A DNA stretch of 64,000 nt, taken from the NCBI GenBank assembly GCA_963693085.1, contig OY856409.1:1535185072-1535249071 (forward strand), read 5' to 3'. Positions 24,011-36,440 of the stretch are shown piece after piece. The translations under genes were made by a program, and so were the position numbers. The stretch is from Alisma plantago-aquatica (lineage: Eukaryota > Streptophyta > Magnoliopsida > Alismatales > Alismataceae). Position 1 is the stretch's first letter; each line of letters starts with the position of its first letter. The notes under the pieces were generated by a model. The model was given only the letters and a program-made list of their open reading frames with translations, was not told where the DNA came from and ran no database searches.

Positions 24011-25224
24011 AACCATAAGCCTCAGTTAGTAATCCAGTTTGTGCATAACTCAGTCAATGCAGTTCTCAATCAATCTGACACTCTAATCAGTTGGTTCAAC
24101 ACTTGAAATTGGTGATTTTGAGTCAAGTCTATTGATTGAATGTTTAACTGAGTACCTAAACACTTTATTAATCAATATAAACATCATTCATGGATAAATT
24201 CCTCTTCTAGATTAATCCTATCTATGTGACCCTATAGGTTCCATTTCACGTTAGTAGTGAATGTTCATAACTAACTTATGCCTTCATAAGCAAAGAGCGG
24301 TGTCTAGTCACACATCAGCGCTACCCAAGTGAAGAGGAAATTTGAATAAGAACTCTCAACCTACAATTTGTTATTGGTGTTATAGTGAATGTATAGTTCC
24401 TTTGTCGCTGATATCCAGATTGAACTTAAGGCATGGACTTGTCATCCTCTACAAATGTTCAATCGATGTTTCTTGAACAAGAGTAGACTGGCTGGGATAT
24501 ATGCAAGCTCAATATCATATATTGACCCACATGTACATGAACATGTATTTTTCAGTCTCACTTATCATGTTCCTGAATATCATACTCCCTTAGGAGGGAC
24601 AAATTCCATATCTATCACTCACAGTCAAAACCCCATGTGTCAAAGCCATCCAATCATCACATTTCTAACAATCCCCATTACAAGACTGCGTTTGATGATG
24701 TCAAAGTATACCCAACAACATGTGATGAGTGTAGTGATTTTAGGTCTAAGAACCATAGTCACCGTGAATACTATAAGAGATGATCCTGACTAACCAAGTG
24801 TGGTTTCCATGCATCACTGTTACGGTGGGTCTATCTGACACACTGTTCTCTAACATGTATATGTGTGTTTGGTTTGATATCATATATCATGACTGATGAG
24901 ATTCTATCATCAACCAACACACACTCTAGTCTTCTATGTTATTGTTCTCGATGGTTATTTTCACAATAGCAACTGACTAGGGACATTAGTGAGAATATAC
25001 ATACTCTTAACATTTGTATGATCTCATAGTTCAAGTCACATACTTGAAGACATACATCATTGAGTTTTGTCATTCTCTAGACATCTATCATGTAATACTA
25101 TTATCTCAAAAATAGTTAAAACATATAGATGAAAATTGCCTTTATTATTATTCAAATCATTTACAAAGTATGCCATTACAATCATGATATGACTAGCTCT
25201 ATGGGCATACATACCAACAATATA

Positions 25225-25553
25225 TGACTGGAAAAAATATACATTTATAAAGTTACCATTTTTAAAAGTCTATGATTATTAGAACTATAATTGTAGTGAT
25301 AACATCTCCTCTATCGACTCCCTAACACTCATTGTGTGAAAACTGATCCTAACTCCTCAACAAACCAACCTTTCCATGACCACTCCACATATCTTTAAAA
25401 TATTCAAACCCAATTGCTGCTACACCAATGCCATCCATTACCACCCTTTAACACACCTTCGTTAAAGAAGCCTCGTGCCATCCCCATTGGAGGAAAATAA
25501 TAATTTTGCCATGCTCAAAAATCATCATGTACGATCGTCACACGTAGGGGAAG
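25225..25553. other. Unassigned sequence between copia element and solo LTR
   Basis: About 330 bp of ordinary AT-rich DNA. It is the right flank of the copia insertion and the left flank of the solo LTR. No coding signal or repeat was seen. Confidence 0.5.
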
Positions 25554-28500
25554 GGTGGTGTTATAACCCCAATTTTTGGGTTCAATTGATGAGAAATGCA
25601 ATTTCTCATATTAAGGATAATTGAACAAATAATGATGTGATTTGTTTTGAATAATTGGATTTTGTTTAAAATAGCCTTGTTGTTTGATTTGTGGGCTTTA
25701 TTGGCTATTGGGCCCAATAACAAGGAAATAACAAATAAAATTCAATTAGTGAATGAATAATTGAATTTATAAGAAAAGAAATATGTAGAAACCTCTAAAA
25801 GGCAAATCCAAGGAGGATTTCGTGCCTTTGGATTCATTGGGTTCCAAGGAGTCCAAGGTTGCAAAAAGAAAACAATAAGAAAAGAAAAGTTTAATTAAGT
25901 ATTTCTTTTATAAGAAAGAGATTGAAAATAATGTTGAAATGATTGGAAATAAGTGGGAAAAGGTGTAATTAGGAGATCCTTTGTGGAATTTCGTGTTGCA
26001 AGGATTCCTAATGATAAAAGGAAAACCAATGAGGAAAATAAAATAGAAATAAAGGGAAATCCTCAAAAAGGAGGTATTTCAATAAGAAGTAAATACAATA
26101 TGAGAAATTGGCTTTTAAAAGAAGATAAAGGCAAACCAACGTTCCCCAATGTGGGAATGTGTGCCTTGGGTTTTATTGAGGTCCAAGGAACCCATGATAA
26201 TGAGATAATTGCAAAGTGAAAAAAAAAGAAAATAGCATATTTACAAAATAAAAAGATAATGAGATAAATTATTAATGAATTTGTGATATTGATAAAAAGA
26301 AAGCATTTTCCTATTAAAGGAAAAGAGATTTCGTGACCTTTGATTAAAAAGGCAAGTAAATAGAGAGAGAAAGGATTAATTCTTGCTTTTCTAAGTGACC
26401 ATGAGATTAGAGAATATCAAAAGGTTTATGGAGAGAGAGAATGATTTCCTCTCCTTGAAGGAATAGGCATCCTTATGGGAGTGGGACTCCCTTCTTAGAA
26501 GGCCATGCTAGGGCGTGTTCTACCTCACCTATAAAAGGGGTAGAACCCCTGGTTCAATGGAAAAGAGATCCCACGCACCCCCTCTCTCCTTCTTCTTGCT
26601 TCTAGGCAACAAAACCCTAACTAAAAGAGACGACATGAATCGGAAGCAGAAGGCGGCAAGAAGGAGTTGCTGAGTGGAGCCTGATGATCCCCGGAGCCAG
26701 AACATAGTTCCACCACCAAGGGCGAACCCGAACTTGCGTGAAGCCACACCTACATGGTAGCAGCGGTGGCCACACACGACAGGTCAAGAAACCTCGCTTC
26801 GACCGGTTATATCATGACCTGGGCGGTGCCTTAGGTGCGTCGAAGGTTAGGGGAGTCGGGTGGCCATTGGCGGCGGTCTGCGCGCCCTAGGAAGGAGGAG
26901 GAGACACCCGCAACCGATCTGCAGGCTGTCCGCGGGTTGCAGAGATGAGGAGCTTGTACCGGCCGTCTTGGCCACAAACCAGCGGCGTCCTCACCTGTGC
27001 AGAGGTGCTCTGGAGGTGGGGGAACCACCGTGGAGGTAGTCGGGGTCGAGGAAGATCAGGCTGGGCCGCGCCAACCCCAGCTGCGGTGGAAGCGTAGGGT
27101 TTCCGCGAGGAAGGAGAAGAGCGGGTGGCGTTGGACAATTTTGTCCCTCTGAGATGTGTGAGACCAAGGATACGCGCAAGGGCAAAATTGGGTTTTCGTT
27201 ATGTTTTTAAAACAGCCGAGATGCGTTGCATGGACGGAGACACGTGTCACTTTTCCATTGGCTAAGAGGTATGCAGTTTACAAAATTCGTAGTTAATTAT
27301 TGGTAGCTCCAATGGAAACATATAATATATGAAAATTGATCAGGGGAACGAGAGGAATCCACTAAAAATATAATTAGATATTGATTCCGTTCCTAATTGC
27401 AAAAGTACTTTAAGTTAATGAAAAGTGTATTAAAGTTAGGTTAACAACCCTAATTGAGGTTAATGAATGAGCCTATGAAGCTTAATAGGTTAATTCGATT
27501 ATTATTAACCTGTTGAACGATAATGATGGGCTTGAACCTGATCTAAATGAATAACTACATGTTTTAGGGTTTTTACCCCATATGAGAATAATTAAGCTTT
27601 TAGAAACCCTAATTTAGGGTAAAAGAAGATAAGATCATATTTAGATTGGAAAAAATGTGAAAATATGATTGTTAAATGATAGTTCTATGTTTTTGGTATA
27701 TGAAAGTCCTTAATCCTGGATAAATACCCTAAAAGTAGTAATTAGGGTCTTTTCATGGATAAAAGGTAGAAGTGATGAAAAAATGAGTTCATATGTTAAT
27801 TAGACCCTAATGAGCTTTGAATTAATGATAGATGCACGTAATGATCTTGTTATGAATTAAAAGGGATAAAAATAGTATCTTTAATGTAAAAGAAGTTTAA
27901 GGAAATTAATTGATGATTAATGTGCTTTTAAATATGGAAATAGGGTTATATGTTGTTGAGATAACCTTAGTATTGAAGAATAGATAAGATAACTAGGGTT
28001 TAATGCGGTGAAAGATAAAAGGAAACCCTAATTGCATAATGAAACTCTAAGATAGACACAAAACCCTAGAAAGTGAATTCAAGTAAATAGAGAATTTTCT
28101 TGATGAAGTGTGTGACAGTAGAGTACAAATTCTTTTCAGGAATTATGTGATGATTGAATTACTTGCTTGGATATGTTGATTGGCTTGATTGAATGTACAT
28201 GAAGTATATGTTGATTAATCTACATGACTCATCAAATCAGGTATGTGGTTACGCTTATGACTACCCGAGTTAGTTTTCCGATGGATTCCCGGAGGTTTAA
28301 TCGCACTGAATGCAACTAAACTGTTGGATGTTTATTTATTTCATGCAACTATAAAGTGAATATGATTATCACTATAAATGAGTATATATAACTGGCTAGA
28401 TCCGGGTCCACCTCTGTTACTGTGAAAAGGCTAAAAAGGGGTAATCCTAGAGCAAGGTCTAGGTTACAGAGAGTCAGAAATTGGGCTACCTACGTGTACT

Positions 28501-29114
28501 TCCATGCGACTTGTTAGCCTACCATGAGTTAAGGAGTGGGCTACTTACGAGTAGTGCCATGTGACTCAACCCTAGAAACTGGTTCACCTATTGGTGGGAC
28601 CATGAGGGGTTTAATGGGGATCTACCATAAGGAAGGTAGGATCCAAGTCCACTGCAGGGATAGTACAGAGGATAGGGTACTCGTGGATCACGAATGTTAT
28701 ATTTAAAACGTAATCTTGATTGATTAAAGATTAATTGGATGATTACATGGTTATCATAGTTGCAAGATTATTGTTTCCCCCACATACCAGCTTCGGCTGA
28801 CCGACGTTTTGTTTGTCGGCATTTTAGGTATAAGCCAAAAGGACAAACAGTAAATCGTCACATTGTGAAATACATGAAGAAAAATACAAGGAGGATTATT
28901 AGTGTAGAATCATTATGTGGATAGAAGTTAGAAATCCAAAATTTCAAAAGGTATGTAAAGTTTATTTTCTTACAGCTTTTCAGTTTAGTATGTTAAATTT
29001 GATAATTATTCTTGGTTAATTGCCGAACCTTTGATCTGGAAGTCATGGGTACGGCTTCGACCTCTCAGTCTCCCTTAATTGGGGGTTATCGGGAGGTGGG
29101 GTCGTAACAGGTGG
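25554..29114 (+). mobile_element. Solo LTR of a related gypsy subfamily with perfect GGTGG duplication
   Basis: The LTR body is 25559-29109 (3551 bp), beginning TGTTATAACCCC and ending GGTCGTAACA, flanked by identical GGTGG (25554-25558 and 29110-29114). Its 3' half (about 27300-29109) aligns with the reverse complement of 15902-17850, including the block with the GCCGAC/GTCGG hairpin and the small TA run. The middle, transcribed block (about 26550-27250) is GC-rich and differs strongly from that of the nested element, so this is another subfamily. Intact duplication with no internal region is the signature of LTR-LTR recombination. Open frames in 26529-27250 are LTR sequence. Confidence 0.92.
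26529..26537 (+). promoter_or_regulatory. TATA box of the solo LTR
   Basis: CTATAAAAG followed by a purine-rich start region. It lies in the LTR's forward orientation about 970 bp from its 5' end. Confidence 0.55.
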
Positions 29115-32100
29115 TATTTGGAGGTTTGAGAAATTTTTTCTTTTTTGATGGTATTCATAGGTTTGAGAAGTTTTTTGTGGTAGTATTTGCATGTTTGGAT
29201 GGTGATGTGGCAATGGATGACATGATAAAAATGGATTTCTTTTTGAGTGATGGTTGGAGAGAGGAAGAAGAGAGAGTGATTGGACCCCTCTTTTTTAGAG
29301 AGGAATAAGAGAGAGTGAGGCGTCATCCAAGAGTTAAACCTTGTCCTTCAGACTATACGCATGCATCTTTTGAGTGAAAGGCTCAAGGATTTTATATTTT
29401 ATTGGTCAGGGATGGCCCTGGTTAAAACTATCAGCACGCCAAGTCTTCACCCAAGAAACAAAAGTTAGGGCTAGGTCCTGATCAAATTGAAGTCCTGAAA
29501 TAAGGTATATGTGGTCAAGGATTCACCCCTAGTGCGTACCACATTTTGTTGCAATGAAATGAGTACCTTCTAGTTATATTATAGAATTTTATAAATTCTT
29601 TTTGTAATATTCAAGATATAAGAAGTTTCCTTAATTGTTGTTAATAAATTAAACTGAAAAGAGGTATGAATATCTTAGAGATATTTTTCTATTATATGTA
29701 TTATCTCACAATATAATATGTTCTTAGTCACATTTTTATGCTAATAACATTCTAGGTGAACTGAAGTATTTCCTAAGAGGTGCAGTTAGAATTTAAATAG
29801 AAAACCTATTAAGGGGACATCAATGAAAGGAGAATCCCTTACATCATTCAAGAAAATATATGATACATTGTACTCTCCTCTTCTTGGTTCTTGGCTTCCT
29901 AGTTTTAATGATTGAGTAGGAGTCTCCAATTAATTTGCTAAGGATCCTAATGATTGAACATGGAACTTGTTTTTTGTTTCTTTTTGGACAACATCATTAT
30001 TTTGTCCTAGGTTAATTATGGCTGCTAGTTGTTGTATGCATGGTATCTATTGTAACAACTTTAAAATGTGACAATCAGTATCTTCCTATTGGCTTATGGT
30101 ATTTTATTTTTGACCCTTTTTAATAAAAGTCATGATGAGGTATTAAATAGTGCTAAAAAACTAATTTAATATACACAATTTACTATGAATTCAAGAGTAT
30201 GCATGTAGGTATTCAATGTTTCATTCATTACAAATAGTGCAAGTCTAAAACCATTCAAACTGTATTCTAGTTTAGTTATCTTATATCAAATTTTTTGATC
30301 ATCTTCCATGGTTTTGTGCATTTTAATCCATGTACTTGTTCAGTTAATCTACAACTACATGTATTTATTCTATATTCTTATAATGATTATAATATGCTAA
30401 TCCTCTAAATATTGCATTCAAAATATATTTGTCTTCCTTGATGTTTTTTTACTTTAACAATCTATGATATGTGGGTGTGTCAGCTCACAATTGATTGTAT
30501 ATAAACTAATAATGTGTGATGTAAACCACACAAGCCAGACACATAGAACCACCATGGGAAACATTGTTTATATTCAATAAAGTACAAGATATTTCATATA
30601 CCAACAAAAAATGAGGTAAATAGTCTAATTCATTACTCAACCTTGTGTCTATTTCTTAATATCTCTTTTTGAAACTAGCCTTCAAGTACAATACATTAAC
30701 TCATGCTTTGTTTCAATATTATGCCAATGTCTTTATTTATTCAAGTTCTCTTTGTGTATCTCATGATCAAATTCAATTGTATGACACATTGATGATAACA
30801 TCATGAACTCTAATTAAGATCTCAAAGTAGTGATCTCATAGCAGCCAAAAAATGTAGTGTAATATACCACAACTTGTAATAAAATTATTTTGGGTAAGAA
30901 GGCAAATGTTTTAGCTTGAATTAATTGGGCATAGCTACTTGATCCAACTCATTGAAATAAATTATATTCATTCAATGGGTATTACTTGAACTCAAATACA
31001 CCCTCCTATATTTGTTTTATATTGGTCAAAGGCCTTTACCAACAAAATGTGGTTTCTTCTTAGTTACAATGTATTCATTTCCTTTCCTTTTGTTCGCCCA
31101 AACATATATATTTATTTTTTATGGTTTCTAATTAAGTCCTTATAATTTGATTTTCTATATTGAATGCTTCCACCTACTATAATTGTACTTCTAACATGTT
31201 GATTGCTCATTAGTCTTGGCATGTTAGTTTTTTTATACCTTGAACAATTGTGTGTCTATGTTTCATCAAACAGACATGGCAATGAGTTAGCTGACGAGGT
31301 AGCATACATCAACATAGACAAGTTATATTTTTTTTGAGATGAGCATGTCCTTTAAGTATCATGATATTAAGGACAAGTTTCTTCTCTTGGGTGTCTCTTA
31401 TATGTCAGCAATGGATAATATTAGGCCAATCGCCAAAACACAAGGTCATTTGTGTGAATTCCAAAATATGGTGATAGCTAGATGGGCCTTTAAGATGTGG
31501 GGGTGGTTGTATGCATATTTTTAGTAGAAGTAGTTACTTCAAAGTATGAATCTATATGCTAATGGCTCCTACAATGCGTCTTTTTGCATTTCTTTTACCA
31601 AATTAGCAGTAAATGGTAATGCCCATCCCTATGTCACTTCATTTGTTTTTGAGTAATAAAGAGGAATTTATATTTCAATTTTGAGAATTATTGTCCTATT
31701 TTATGTTAATAGAAATGTGGTTGTATGAGGAAATAATTATTTTTATCAATTTGAGAAAAGATATTTGTGAAGGATGACTTCAAATCTATTTATTAAAATT
31801 TCAAATTAAAAAAATTATTTTTGAGGTCCACTATACCTTCAAATTGGTAATTATTGGGCCTTCATTAGTGTAATTTTAAAGGGTAGTTGTGTAACAAACT
31901 AAATTATTTAGGCTCATTTTTTTTGTGGGACTATTTGTGCAGGAATATCACATAATTGATTTTTTGTGAGGCCTACTCTTACATATTTTGGAGGCCTTGT
32001 CCTTGGTAGTTTTTATTATTGGGAACATTAGTTTGATATCAATAGAAATCAAAGTAATAAAATTACTACCAATATTTACAATAGTCATTCCTTTTTATCA

Positions 32101-33079
32101 AGGTAATTCATCCTCTATCTTTAAGATCAATGTCACTCCACGAGCCTTTTCCATTCCAAGATGATGATAAACTGACTCCTTTGGGCCATATTAACTTTGA
32201 GGTTGATGCTAATCTAGTCTCCCCACGCGATGATCTGATGAACCTGTGATGTTGGCTGATGACTGAGGTCGCCCTAGTGTAGTTGGATAGGTTGGTTCTT
32301 CAGTGGATGATTTTGATGATTAGAAGTCATTTACTTACTTGCATAATCGGTTTTTCTAAGGGATCCCACCCCCATTTATAGGAAACTTTCTTCGTTAATC
32401 TAATTTTTTATGAGTCAGGTTACCTTTCTCGTTCTTTGTGGGTGTATTTTCTAAAAACCCACTCTTGTATGTCGTGAACTTGGGGCACTTTTGGTGCTTC
32501 CTTTTAGTTTTTTTACTCCATATTGGTTTATGTGTTTGCATTCCCAAGTTTTAGTTATAAGTAATAAATCTTCTTAGTTTATCAAATATGAGGGCTTTTA
32601 GAAATTTTAAATAATTAAAGGGAAATATTGAATTTTACAAAGTTAAAATACTTGAGAGGGTAACATAAAATTTAGTCAATTTGAATAAGTATTAGGGAAA
32701 ACCCTTGTATACTTTATATTTCCTTTTTTTGCTTGGGTACATTAGTACAAATACCATCTATATCATCAGTTATTTTGGGCCTATGCCATGGGTTATGCAC
32801 AGACACCTAAGTGGGAGACATTATAACTATGGACCATTAACATCAATTTCTAGGATAAGTGACAACCAATGACTCAAATGTAGTGCAAGTTGCTATGGAA
32901 GGTAAAACCGACTTAGCAATAGTTGTGTTCCTTTGATTTATAATTAGGAAACTGATGATGTAGTCCCGCATCAACAACAATTATAGGACTGTTTATTGTA
33001 GTCTACAAAAGAGGAAGGGACCGCCCCCACTGTGATCATATTTTACTTTAGGATTTTTAGTAGCTTGTATGTTTTGCTA
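29115..33079. other. AT-rich intergenic region, no gene recognised
   Basis: About 4 kb of low-GC sequence without a frame longer than about 65 codons. One short stretch at 31266-31330 translates to RHGNELADEVA, which resembles the GNExADxxA core at the end of RNase H domains, but nothing around it supports a full domain. Otherwise I see nothing that I can name. Confidence 0.5.
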
Positions 33080-33900
33080 CCGCAGTCCTTTAGAAAATTG
33101 GCACACATTTACTAGATGTCCAAATTTATCACACACAAAGTAAAGATATCTTCTTCTTGATCATATTATTATTATCCTAATTTTGGTGCTTGTGGTCCTT
33201 CAAATAAAGTCTACATTTCTTATTGAAATGGGAGGGAGTAGGCTTCTTCTTGAATTTATCACCTAAAACCATATTAATAGAAGGGTTAGAGTTCTCGCCT
33301 TATTCCATGTGTCTATCTTTGGTTTGCATGGATTTAACTAAGGATGCCCTGGAAATATTTCCATGTTTATGTCTAAGGGTCCTAGTGAAATCCTTACAAG
33401 ATGGTGAGGGTTTCTCTATGAAGGATGCTCTTTGAACATTTCCATCAAATTTATAATTCTAAACATAGATATAGAAATTAAGTTTTGGTAATCTAGAAAT
33501 TGAGTTGAGATAGATTTATCACTAGCCATATAATATATAATCTATTAAATAAAGGCTTAACGCCCAAGACCAGTATTTTCTATAGCAAACTTTGAATCTA
33601 AATCCATCCATATTTTAAGAGTGGTTGGGATCTTATGATATATGTCATAGAGTTCATCAAATATGGCTAAAAAATCCTTTTAAGATAACAATAAATAATC
33701 TTTTTTCAGATAGGATTTGGGACGATGAGATTTGGTTCAGTGGATTCAAAATCTCCAACAATGAGGTTCAAAGGTTGTGATTCAGGAACAATACGAACAT
33801 ATTGTTCTAGTGGTGAGATGGCTGAAACAAGACCTAAAGTGGTAAGTCAGAAATGTATATCTTGTTGCCAACGTTGAAAGTACAAACCAGAAAATTTTTC
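33080..33900 (-). pseudogene. Copia-type gag relic with degenerate CCHC knuckle
   Basis: On the minus strand, in broken frames: PSPSCKDFTRTLRHKHG (about 33405-33355), then ISRASLVKSMQTKDRHME, an MVLGDKFKKKPTPS basic stretch, KKCR, and finally YFVCDKFGHLVNVC (about 33145-33090). That last piece is a CX2CX4HX4C knuckle whose first Cys is Tyr. LP.SWKDF...L.HK is the conserved core of copia gag (UBN2/DUF4219-type) proteins. Upstream to about 33900 the frame degrades, with ASDKSISTQFLDYQ near 33530. Protease, integrase and RT are not recognisable to the left, so only a fragment survives. It is a different lineage from the copia element at 5-25 kb. Gag would form the virus-like particle. Confidence 0.6.
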
Positions 33901-36039
33901 AAGGCAAAGAGAAGCAACATCTCCATGAGAGAAAATGATTTTTCAAATTTGAACAAACACACAAATTTTATATAGATCTAATTAATAATTACTATGAATC
34001 TGTCTTGAAATTATGGATATTAAACAATATTTAATCAGATTTAGGCACACTTTAACCGCCAAAATTACTACAGTAATAATAATATTAATGAATTTGAGAA
34101 AACATTCATTAGTTAAGAGAAACAAATTCTAAAATGTGGAAACGAAAGCGTGTAAAAAATTGTCTTCAAAACAGATTTTACTATTCCTAGCATTTTTTTC
34201 CCACAGTTTGTCATCAAGATTCAGCCACCCAACTCTGATACAGCTACTTGGTGCAAGCGAGTGGACTATGTCAAACTCATTCTATGATCCTTTAAAACAT
34301 AAAGATCTTGTGAAGTGTTACCGGTGCAAGAACAACAACAAACAGGAGAAGGGCGGTTTGATGGAGAAACTGGAGCTTGAAGGGTGGTGGATGAAATGCT
34401 AGAGTGATCTAGTCAAAGAAAAACTAAAACTTAAATTTCTCTATATATAATGACTTTTCTGGTTTCCTCTTTGTGTGTAATTGTGTCTCACAGAAGGAGA
34501 GTGGATGTCTCCTTAAAAGGAGAGCAGGCATCTTCTTGTAAGGAGAATTGTCTCGAGCACGTCCTGCGGTAACAACCCGCACGTGTTGAGTGTGTCACAA
34601 CAGTTGGTCTTTTTCAACGTGTGTCATTAGAGTCGTGTTAATATGTGGCTTTATAGGATAATTAAGAGAAGTAATTGTATTATCCACGTTGCATACCTCG
34701 CAACAATTACTTTTTTCCCAACTTGCCTCTTTATAGTCGCATTAATGGGTGACTTTTAAGGATAATTAAGAGGAGTAATTGTTGATGTCCATTGGGTTGA
34801 CAACGCATATAGAAAATTAACCCATTTTGAAAAATAAAACAAATAAAATAACAAGTTTTGTAAAAAGATAAATCATGCATTCTCTTACTCAAAGACAAAC
34901 AATGTCAGAAAAAAAGGGATCACTGTAAAATTAATTTTTTAGAACAAGAAGATTCAAACACTACACCGATGTTTGGTTCAGGATCGAGATTATAAAGGCG
35001 GGACTGGATTAGTCAAGAAATCCATATTAGTCTTATGTGGATGCAGCCCTGTTTCTTTTGACAACTCAGTCCCATTGTAACCGCTCATTATATTAAATTG
35101 ATCTCAAGATCAGTGTTTTCCAGTGCTACAGATAAAATAAAACAACACATAAGATAGAGCAAAATCCAGATTAAAATTAAGTAATTATGTTAAAAGGGTT
35201 ACGGAATCCAAAACGGACCCGTTAATTTGGTTTTTACCAAACAAAATAGGATCAGAATGAGACTGAATTTGGCAGAATTTACACCTATATGGTGTGAAAG
35301 AACAGTGTCTGGTCCCCAATACAGGGCCTAAAACCAATAAGAAGCATGGCGTCAAAAAGCCCCCTGTCCGCTGTTAAAAAAACTAATGAAAACTTAAAAC
35401 TTAAACCAACAGCGTCGCCGTATGACCAAACTGCCTCTGTCTTGTATCTGACATGTATGTCTGATGGTGTTGCAATTGTCGCGAAATGCGAGAGTAAGAC
35501 TAATCCAACTTTCATAAGCCATAATTAATCGTGAACTCTTTTTTCACCGGGAACGACGGCAATCGTCTGTAAAGGCCAGCCAGACGACCGAGGGAACTTC
35601 CGAGGAAACCTAGCAGGACGGTGGAGCCGCCCCCGTACACGCTACGCCACTCGTGTGGCAGTGGTGGTCCATGGCCCCCTACTGCTGCCTAACACATTTA
35701 AACTTTGAGTTACGCTACACATATTCATTTTTATACCCGGTCACCTACATCGGGAGTCTATAAAATCCTGGTCTCAGTCGGTTTTAATACACGTCACTTA
35801 ACTCGATGCAGTAGACTTTTAATACGAAATAACTTCAAACCAATTAATAGTCCCCAGATTTTTTTTCCACTCCTTTCTCTAGCTCTCATTTTTACTAATT
35901 TGTTTTCTCTCTTACAACTCCTCCTTCGAGCTCTATTTCAACCACTAACATTTACACGTTATTACCCTATGTCTGTTCCCCCAGCTCTCACCAATCTTTC
36001 TACTTCGGTCGTACAGTACATCATGTAAAGGTTGTGATG
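33901..36039. other. Intergenic region with direct repeats, no gene recognised
   Basis: Mostly AT-rich. A TATA-like CTATATATAATG lies at about 34441. Two copies of a segment ending in GGATAATTAAGAG(A/G)AGTAATTGT stand at about 34617-34679 and 34725-34783. Segments TGTTTGGTTCAGGATC (about 34970) and an inverted counterpart ACCAAACAAAATAGGATC (about 35237) could be ends of a small inverted-repeat element, but the match is weak. Frames at 34136-34402 and 35705-36028 have no recognisable similarity. Confidence 0.45.
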
Positions 36040-36440
36040 GTCAAGAGAGTTGAAGCACAAGTACAATACTTACCCAACACTATTTATGTGTATGTCCAAA
36101 ACAAGTACAGTACTTCCCCAACACTTTTTATGAGTTTGTACTCATGATGTGTAGTATTATACTTGCCCAACACAAGTAAACTCAAAACAAATACAATACT
36201 TGCAACACAAGTTTCTTTAGGTCAGAGAGTTGAAGGACAAGTACAATACTTTTTCAGTATAGGATGTGATGGTCATAGAGTTGAAGCACAAGTACAATAC
36301 TTGCCCAACATAAGTAAACCCAGAACAAGTACAATACTTGCAACACAAGTCTCTCTTGGTCAGAGAGTTGAAGCACAAGTACAATACTTTTTCAGCACAA
36401 GTAAGCCTAGCACAAGTACAATAGTTGCAGCACAAGTCTA
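36040..36440. repeat. Minisatellite built on ACAAGTACAATACTT
   Basis: At least eight copies of an (A)CAAGTACAATACTT core at intervals of about 40-55 bp, arranged in a larger unit of about 135 bp that includes a GAGAGTTGAAGCACAAGTAC segment. The open frame 36163-36615 is only this repeat read through and its own protein is repetitive. The following stretch to about 36560 is enriched in GTAC-containing words. Confidence 0.85.

Larger units (their letters stand above)
23043..25219 (-). repeat. 5' LTR of the copia element
   Basis: About 2.18 kb with intact TGTTGG...CCAACA termini on the minus strand, flanked by ATATA at 25220. It holds a minus-strand TATA box CTATAAATAG (23619-23628), a cluster of GTGAAC...GTTCAC palindromes upstream of it, and a 45-bp tandem duplication (23514-23603) absent from the sister LTR. 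The open frame at 24389-24793 is LTR sequence, not a gene. Confidence 0.93.
5070..25224 (-). mobile_element. Complete but inactive Ty1/copia retrotransposon, with a gypsy element nested inside
   Basis: Reading on the minus strand: 5-bp duplication ATATA (25220-25224), 5' LTR (25219-23043, TGTTGG...CCAACA ends), one spacer base, a tRNA-Met primer site (23041-23029), gag-protease-integrase-RT-RNase H remnants, a polypurine tract (7245-7234), 3' LTR (7233-5075) and ATATA again (5070-5074). The integrase-before-RT order is diagnostic of Ty1/copia. Without the nested gypsy element the copia copy would be about 9.1 kb. A by-eye comparison of about 310 bp of the two LTRs (near 6361-6670 and 24341-24665) shows roughly 10% differences, an old insertion. 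Coding parts carry stops and catalytic substitutions. Confidence 0.93.

Noticed and set aside
24389..24793. 134-codon plus-strand frame
   Set aside because: It lies in the copia LTR. The sister LTR has only a shorter related frame (6515-6808) and the protein resembles nothing I know; LTRs of this type do not code here.
26529..27250. Several overlapping minus-strand frames in a GC-rich block
   Set aside because: They lie inside the transcribed core of the solo LTR, overlap one another, and show no domain.
27540..28060. AAACCCTAA / TTAGGGTTT words, telomere-like
   Set aside because: They are single scattered words in LTR sequence, not tandem arrays, so not interstitial telomere repeats.
34965..35255. 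Possible small inverted-repeat element (TGTTTGGTTC ... ACCAAACA)
   Set aside because: The arms match over only about 8-15 bp with mismatches, and no target duplication could be found.
35705..36028. 107-codon plus-strand frame
   Set aside because: No recognisable similarity, Leu/Phe-rich from a CT-rich stretch, and no supporting context.
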